Origin: Antrodiella citrinella
Taxonomy: Eukaryota > Basidiomycota > Agaricomycetes > Polyporales > Steccherinaceae
Direction: 5' to 3'
Assembly: GCA_004802725.1 (NCBI GenBank)
Contig: SGPM01000382.1
Location: forward strand, 1-24,464
Length of the DNA stretch: 24,464 bases
Shown piece by piece: positions 19,292 to 24,464 of this stretch. Within the stretch, counting starts at the first letter, position 1. Each line of letters starts with the position of its first letter. The notes under the pieces were generated by a model that worked only from the letters and a program-made list of their open reading frames with translations, was not told where the DNA came from and made no database searches. The position numbers and the translations under genes were made by a program.

Positions 19292-21372
19292 ATGAGTACC
19301 GCGAACCAATACCCTCACCTTTCTGTCATCGGCATCGAGCCTTGGGGTCAGTACACAATTTTCCCTTCTCCAGTTTCACGGCAATTAATAGTATGTATAT
19401 AGGTCATGCCAGGCCTCTTTGTGCCTTCGTCTCTCGGGTGGTACTCAATCGTCCAGTCCATATCACGCTGTTCACCACCCCACGCGCCTGCGCACGTGTG
19501 AAGACCGAAATCTCTCGATGGTTTGGACCAGACGATGCAGAGCGTCAAAGCCTGATCCGGTTCGTTCTATTGCCGCTGCAACATCTTGCATCTATATTTA
19601 CAAGACCTCATTCACAGGGTGATTGCGCTTGATAACGTCGCGAAAGGTGCAGGCAATCCGAAGGAAGCGTTCAGGATCGAGCAAGAGCGCTATGTTGTCG
19701 CACTGCTAGATGCGCACAAACAACTTGTGGCTGAGAAACCTGTAACATGCTTTGACACTAAGGTTGAGTTTCCAGCTCTACCTGCACCGAAGATCGTGGT
19801 CCTTGATTTGGTAAATTTGTGATGTTATGCTTGTTGTCGAGTCACTCGCTGATCTTCCTTGCATAGTTCATTGCCGGTCAACTGGTGCATGGGCTTCACG
19901 ACGTCGGTGATGTAAAAGTCGTCCCGTTCTGCCCTGGCATGGCCTCGTTCGGATACATGACTTTTGCTCCAATCGAGAGAGGCGGTCGCGCATACGTCAA
20001 AGCAAAGGTTTTGGAAGAAGCCGAGAAAACTGGCAGATCCGCTGTCGACGTTGCAGACGACGTAAGTTCGCAAGTTGTAATCACGCGTTCGAGCCGTTAC
20101 TAATGCTCTGATCCTTAGTTCGCCCATACCTATACCGACGACATTGTCCACATGCCTGGGTTCCCAGATATGTATCACTGGGAACATGATCCTCAGGAAT
20201 CTGGAGTACGCCATTATATATTCTCATATTCACATATGTCTCAACGATTGCATTCGTAGCAAATGTCCAAAGGCATGTTAGGCGGGATCTGGCTATCACT
20301 TTTCGATGCCTACGATGCATGCGATGGCCTGATCATCGCATCTCCGGAGCCGTATGAACCTCAGACGGTCGCAGCTACTAAGGAATGGTTTGCTGAAACT
20401 TCGCGACCTGTGTGGGTCGTCGGGCCGTTGGCGACCTCCGCAAACACTCAGGAAGCTATCGCAAACGAGGAAGCACAATCAGAAAAGTCGGCAGATATCA
20501 AGAAATTCCTTGATAAGACTTTGAAAGAGCATGGAGAGCACTCTGCAATTTACGTGAGTGCTTTCAAATGTCTGTCTGATTGGCTCTCAATTCGTTCCAC
20601 AGATCTCTTTCGGCTCGAAGTTCTGGCCGTTCGATACTGCGAGACTCGAAGCCTTCGTAGATGTCCTTCTGGAGAAGAAAATACCTTTCGTGCGTCTTTT
20701 ACATGCATTGTTTGTCTCACCATACTTAGTGAAGGACGTTCGCGGCCTTGCATACGCAGATTCTCAGCTGTGGGTCACCCACGGCGAAGCTATCAGAAAG
20801 CTTCACAGACAAAGTCGAACAATCCGAGGTAGGACTTTTGAGTCGTTGGTCCCCGCAACAAACCATTCTCGTGCATCCTGTGAGTCATCTCTTCGCTGTC
20901 TGCCTGCGGATTTCTGACGTCAATCGTGTAGGCATTGGGATGGTTCGTGACTCATGCTGGACAAGGCAGCGTCCTCGAAAGTGTACAATCAGGTGTTCCC
21001 ATGTGAGACTTGCCGTGATTTCATCTCGTCTACTACTCACTTTGTCGCTGCAGGATCTGCTGGCCGTTCCAGGCTGACCAACCGGCGAACACGGTGAATC
21101 TCACGGCGAACCACGATGTCGCGTATGAGCTCTTTGAAGTTCGGTCAGGCAACGGTCTGAAGCCACTTCTGCGCACGGGAAAGGCACCGGTCGGCACGTT
21201 GGATGCTCTCCGTGCTGAGGTTCACGAAGTTTTGGACAAGGCCTTTGGGGACGACGGCGCGAAGAAGAGATCTAACATCAAGAACCTACAACAGAAGTTT
21301 GATTCTGCTTGGGACAAGGGAGGATCAGCCGATATTGACATGACGAGATTTTTGGACAGTCTGACTGACTAG
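19292..21372 (+). CDS. UDP-glycosyltransferase, family GT1, copy 1
   Basis: Ten exons: 19292-19346, 19403-19559, 19618-19810, 19867-20061, 20119-20205, 20260-20553, 20603-20689, 20760-20879, 20932-21002, 21054-21372, giving 525 residues. This is a GT-B fold glycosyltransferase that moves a sugar from a UDP donor to a small acceptor. The N-terminal domain opens IEPWGHARPLCAF; H20 sits where the catalytic base of UGTs lies. The 44-residue donor-binding PSPG-like motif spans 386-429: WSPQQTILVHPALGWFVTH, then AGQGSVLE, SGVPMICWPF and DQ. At positions 407-408 it reads QG where family members usually have WN or HN. There is no signal peptide or C-terminal membrane anchor, so the enzyme is likely cytosolic. 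Intron positions match the next gene exactly. The acceptor substrate is unknown. Confidence 0.92.
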
Positions 21373-21789
21373 GTCATCTTGGAAGTCAAAGGCGTAGCAC
21401 GTAAATCGCCTGCGCCCTGTGACTTGATCAAGGATTTCTGAGAAGATGCAACAGTTGGGCTGTGTATCAGGGTCATCACATCACATCATCTGTATTGTCC
21501 CGTCTCGAATTACAGCGTGTATCAATGTGATTCTCCTCCTTGCTTTCCAATCTCTGGTATGGGTCCATAATGTCGCTTTGAGTGAATCATCGTGGATAAT
21601 TCTACTTTTCAAAACCGACTATACATATACCACGTATACCGTGTCGAAAGCACCGTCGACATTGGGCTTGAGCGCTCGTTGGCCCAGGAATTCTGTCTAA
21701 GAAGAATTGGGACGAGATGTGGAAGAGCTATGCCGTTTGCGCGCGCTCAGACCAATTCTCAATGAACATATCGATCTGCCAGCGGTGAT

Positions 21790-21811
21790 GTTCAAACGTT
21801 CAAACGTTCAA
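21790..21811. repeat. Tandem octamer GTTCAAAC, about 2.7 copies
   Basis: Two perfect copies and a partial third lie about 300 bp upstream of the copy 2 ATG. It may be a microrepeat or a cluster of factor-binding sites; nothing else supports a function. Confidence 0.8.
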
Positions 21812-21828
21812 GTTCCACGTTTTCAATT

Positions 21829-21848
21829 AAGTGCAAGGAAGTGCAAGG
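21829..21848. repeat. Perfect tandem decamer AAGTGCAAGG, two copies
   Basis: The two identical units are adjacent, about 260-280 bp upstream of the second glycosyltransferase ATG and 17 bp after the octamer repeat. Confidence 0.8.
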
Positions 21849-22040
21849 CTTGGTACGGCGCGGCGAGCGAACCGTCGGCAAGATAAGGTGATGCGCCCAA
21901 TCTCTGGAAATCTATCTCTGCGCTCAATTACTCCAATTTCATTACAGAATGCCAGGATGGGAGAAATCATCTCGACTCTTGATTCTCGACCTTGTTTCAG
22001 AGCCGTATCGATATGGTGGTATCTAACGCCGACTGGACTG

Positions 22041-22048
22041 TATATAAA
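22041..22048 (+). promoter_or_regulatory. TATA box of the second glycosyltransferase gene
   Basis: TATATAAA lies 66 bp upstream of the start codon, matching the octamer and spacing of copy 1. Confidence 0.7.
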
Positions 22049-22106
22049 GATGGGGGCTGATCTAGTCATTGCACAATTTCTCAACGCGCACTACTAGTAC
22101 ACTTCC

Positions 22107-24196
22107 ATGAGTTCCACTGCCAGTATTAACATACCGCACCTCGTTGTGGCAGGCGCAGAGCCTTGGGGTGAGCACTGTCTGTCTTGTTGCTTTGAATCGC
22201 TAATGTTACGTATACACACAGGTCATGCCAGGCCCCTTTGCGCCTTCGTCGCTCGCGTAGTGCTCAACCGTCCAGTCTACGTGACTCTGTTCACTACTCC
22301 CCGTGTCTGCGCACGTGTGAAGACAGAGATCTCTCGTTGGTTTGGACCTGAAGATGCAGAACGTCACAATCTTATTCGGTATGTTGTACTCAGCGTCCCG
22401 TTATCAGCAGCATCCGTTTGATTGTCATGTTTATCGCAGGGTGGTGGCGCTTGACTGCCTGGCAGAGGGTGCAAGCAATTTCATAGAAGCACTGGAGCTC
22501 GAGCATCAGCGCTATGTTGCTGCCTTCGAGGATGCGTACAAGCTTATCATGGCTGCTAGGCCCGTGACCTGCTTCGAGACCAAGGTCGAGGTCCTAGCAG
22601 TCCCTGCGCCGAAAGTAGTCGTCATTGATGTCAGCATTCGATCTTTGCTTTTCTATTGTGTACGCTGTTGATACTGATTTCTTCCTACAGTTTATGGCAG
22701 GCCGGCTTACACACACGATTCACAAGATCAGCAATGCTAAGGCTATCGCATTCGCCTGTGGCATGGCGACGTTCGGATATACATTTTTTGCCCCAAGTGA
22801 AAGGAGTGGCCGCCCAAATTTTAAAGTCAAAGTATTGGAAGAAGCCGCGAGGACCGGAAGAGACCCTCTTGAGATTGCGGACGATGTAAGTTATAGAGGA
22901 ATTGCCTGCATATTTGACTTGTTCTTGACGACTCTGGATCTAGTTGGGACACACTTATACCGACGATATTATTCAGAATCCTGGACTTCCAAAGATGTAT
23001 CACTGGGAAAACGATCCTCAACAAGTTGGGGTACGCACATTGTGTCTCCTCTTCTACAGCTGTCCATACTTATATGACACATAGCACATGCTCAAAGGCA
23101 TTCTAGGTGGCATCTGGATGGGGTTTGCTGATGCATACGACTCATGCGATGGGATGCTCATCACGTCTCCAGAGGTGTATGAACCTCACGCGATAGCCGC
23201 TACCAAGGAATGGTTTGCTGAGTCCTCACGCTCCGTATGGGCCATTGGGCCATTGGCTCCTGCGACAACCACCGAACAGGCTATGTCCAATGAAGAAGCA
23301 CAGTCAGAGAATTCTGCCGACATCAAGAAGTTCCTAGACAGCGTTCTCTCTAAGAACGGAGAGCATTCCGCGATCTATGTGGGTACTCTGGTACATTCTT
23401 CTCGCTTGTCTTATTGAACTTGTATTTCAGGTATCCTTCGGCTCGGGCTTCTGGCCGTCCGAACTTTCCAAACTTGAGACTTTTGTAGATGTTCTCCTGG
23501 AGAAGAAGGTCCCTTTCGTGAGTCTTGCATCATCAGCTACATATTCTGGACTGGCGAATCGATGTTTTCGTTGTGCAGATTCTTAGCTATGGATCGCCGT
23601 TGGCGCAATTGACGGATAGCTTCAAGGAAAGAGTTGGGCAGTCGGGGCTGGGGTTATTAAGCCGCTGGTCTCCGCAACAAACTATCCTCAGTCATCAGGT
23701 AAGAGCTCCTAGAGGCGTGACCTACTTCATGCTTGCAAGTTGCTCATCCCTATCGTGTAGGCATTGGGATGGTTTGTGACTCATGCGGGTCACAACAGCA
23801 TCCTCGAGGCGTTGCAGTCTGGTGTTCCCATGTGCTCATTCTTCGTTGCATCTCACCGACCTGCGCTCATTTCGTTATTTTAGGATCTGCTGGCCGTTCC
23901 ACGCTGACCAGCCTGCAAACGCCGTGTGCCTGACTGAGGTCCACGACGTCGCGTACGAACTTCTCGAGGTCCGGACTGGCAATGGTCTCAAGCCCATCCT
24001 ACGTACTGGGAAGGCTCCAGTGAACACGTCGGAAGCTCTCCGCGCCGAGGTCAACGAGGTCCTCGACAAGGCATTTGGAGACGACGGAGCGCAGAAGAGA
24101 GTCAACGTCAAGAAGCTGCAGCAGAAAATCAACTCTGCGTGGGACAAAGACGGTCCGGCTTATGTTGACATGGTGCGGTTCTTGGATACATTGTAG
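22107..24196 (+). CDS. UDP-glycosyltransferase, family GT1, copy 2
   Basis: Ten exons: 22107-22167, 22222-22378, 22440-22629, 22691-22885, 22944-23030, 23085-23378, 23431-23517, 23579-23698, 23761-23831, 23884-24196, giving 524 residues. It is a tandem paralogue of the preceding gene. Exons 2 and 4-9 have the same lengths in both, and the proteins share long strings such as YEPHAIAATKEWFAE against YEPQTVAATKEWFAE. The N-terminal catalytic-type His is H22 in AEPWGHARPL. The PSPG-like motif (387-430) reads WSPQQTILSHQALGWFVTH, AGHNSILE, SGVPMICWPF and DQ, keeping the Asn (N409) expected to contact the UDP phosphates. The donor of intron 9 (GTGCTC, 23832) is weak but fixed by frame and by the paralogue. 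No signal peptide or membrane anchor is seen. Sugar donor and acceptor are not determined. Confidence 0.92.
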
Positions 24197-24464
24197 AAAT
24201 GAGCTGAATAGAAGCCTACCACTCACGATGTGGGTTTGTATATTGTCCCCTTCATACATCGTTATGCCCACATCAGTCCATTCGGTCCCGAGATCCAAAT
24301 ACCGCCCATTTCACTATCATATATGTCATGTCCTATCTCATTGAACCCACTTGAATATTGACTAGTACTGCTTACTGAAAGCGAGCTTACTATATCCGTA
24401 TCCGCCCACTCACGACCGACCCTTCACACTAGATGATGTGATTCACGAATCACCACAATGGGAA
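24197..24464. other. 3' flank of the second glycosyltransferase gene
   Basis: This 268-bp stretch to the window edge contains no gene that I can see. It includes the second copy of the 16-nt string CGAGATCCAAATACCG (24289-24304), which also occurs 3' of rrm4. Confidence 0.6.

Larger units (their letters stand above)
21373..22040. other. Spacer between the two tandem glycosyltransferase genes
   Basis: This interval holds the 3' UTR of copy 1 and the upstream region of copy 2. The frames at 21446-21700 and 21831-22097 have no motifs. Two small tandem repeats lie in its right half, listed separately. No remnant of a third UGT copy was recognised. Confidence 0.6.

Noticed and set aside
18718..19632. 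A 304-codon plus-strand open frame with an ATG running into the first UGT gene
   Set aside because: Only the part overlapping UGT exon 2 resembles a protein family. It reads through the intron at 19347-19402 and misses the first exon that matches the paralogue (EPWG followed by the catalytic His).
17711..24464. A secondary-metabolite gene cluster around the UGT pair
   Set aside because: No backbone synthase, P450 or oxidoreductase is present; the neighbouring gene is rrm4, and a duplicated UGT alone is not a cluster.
1..24464. Transposons, CRISPR arrays or other prokaryotic-type defence systems
   Set aside because: No transposase or reverse-transcriptase motifs, long terminal or inverted repeats, or spaced direct-repeat arrays were seen; the dense spliceosomal introns are eukaryotic.

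Overview
This window looks like nuclear DNA of a filamentous basidiomycete, most likely an Agaricomycete. The genes carry about 50 short GT-AG introns, mostly 49-76 nt, and coding sequence is moderately GC-rich. The gene families also fit: a basidiomycete-type TKL kinase, a DUF6699 protein, a Mad3-type checkpoint protein, an Rrm4-type RNA-binding protein and fungal family-1 glycosyltransferases. I cannot name the species. All exon structures were read by eye from reading frame, splice motifs and family resemblance; no search or RNA data were used.

Left part (1-5360). The 5' end of a HET-like gene runs off the left edge on the minus strand and is interrupted by an in-frame TAG. Next is an eight-exon plus-strand gene for a TKL-type protein kinase whose C-terminus looks like the receptor domain of the mitochondrial import protein Tom20. 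This fusion is the most unusual object in the window. It converges on a minus-strand Ser/Pro-rich protein gene that has a reading-frame break, explained either by a cryptic 68-nt intron or by a one-base indel.

Middle (5361-14463). A 2.7-kb stretch holds only weak orphan ORFs. A minus-strand DUF6699 gene then shares a 494-bp divergent promoter region with MAD3, a spindle-checkpoint gene with two KEN boxes and four ABBA-like motifs. A 13-exon gene for a DAL5/allantoate-type MFS transporter follows.

Right part (14464-24464). A nine-exon gene encodes a 791-residue protein with three RRMs and three MLLE-like modules, matching the architecture of Ustilago maydis Rrm4 (microtubule- and endosome-dependent mRNA transport). 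Last come two tandem ten-exon UDP-glycosyltransferase genes with identical intron positions and TATA boxes placed almost identically. They are a recent duplication whose UDP-sugar signature motifs have diverged.

The neighbours do not form an obvious pathway or cluster. The MFS gene and the UGT pair could both serve small-molecule handling, but MAD3 and rrm4 are housekeeping or growth genes, so a secondary-metabolite cluster is not supported.
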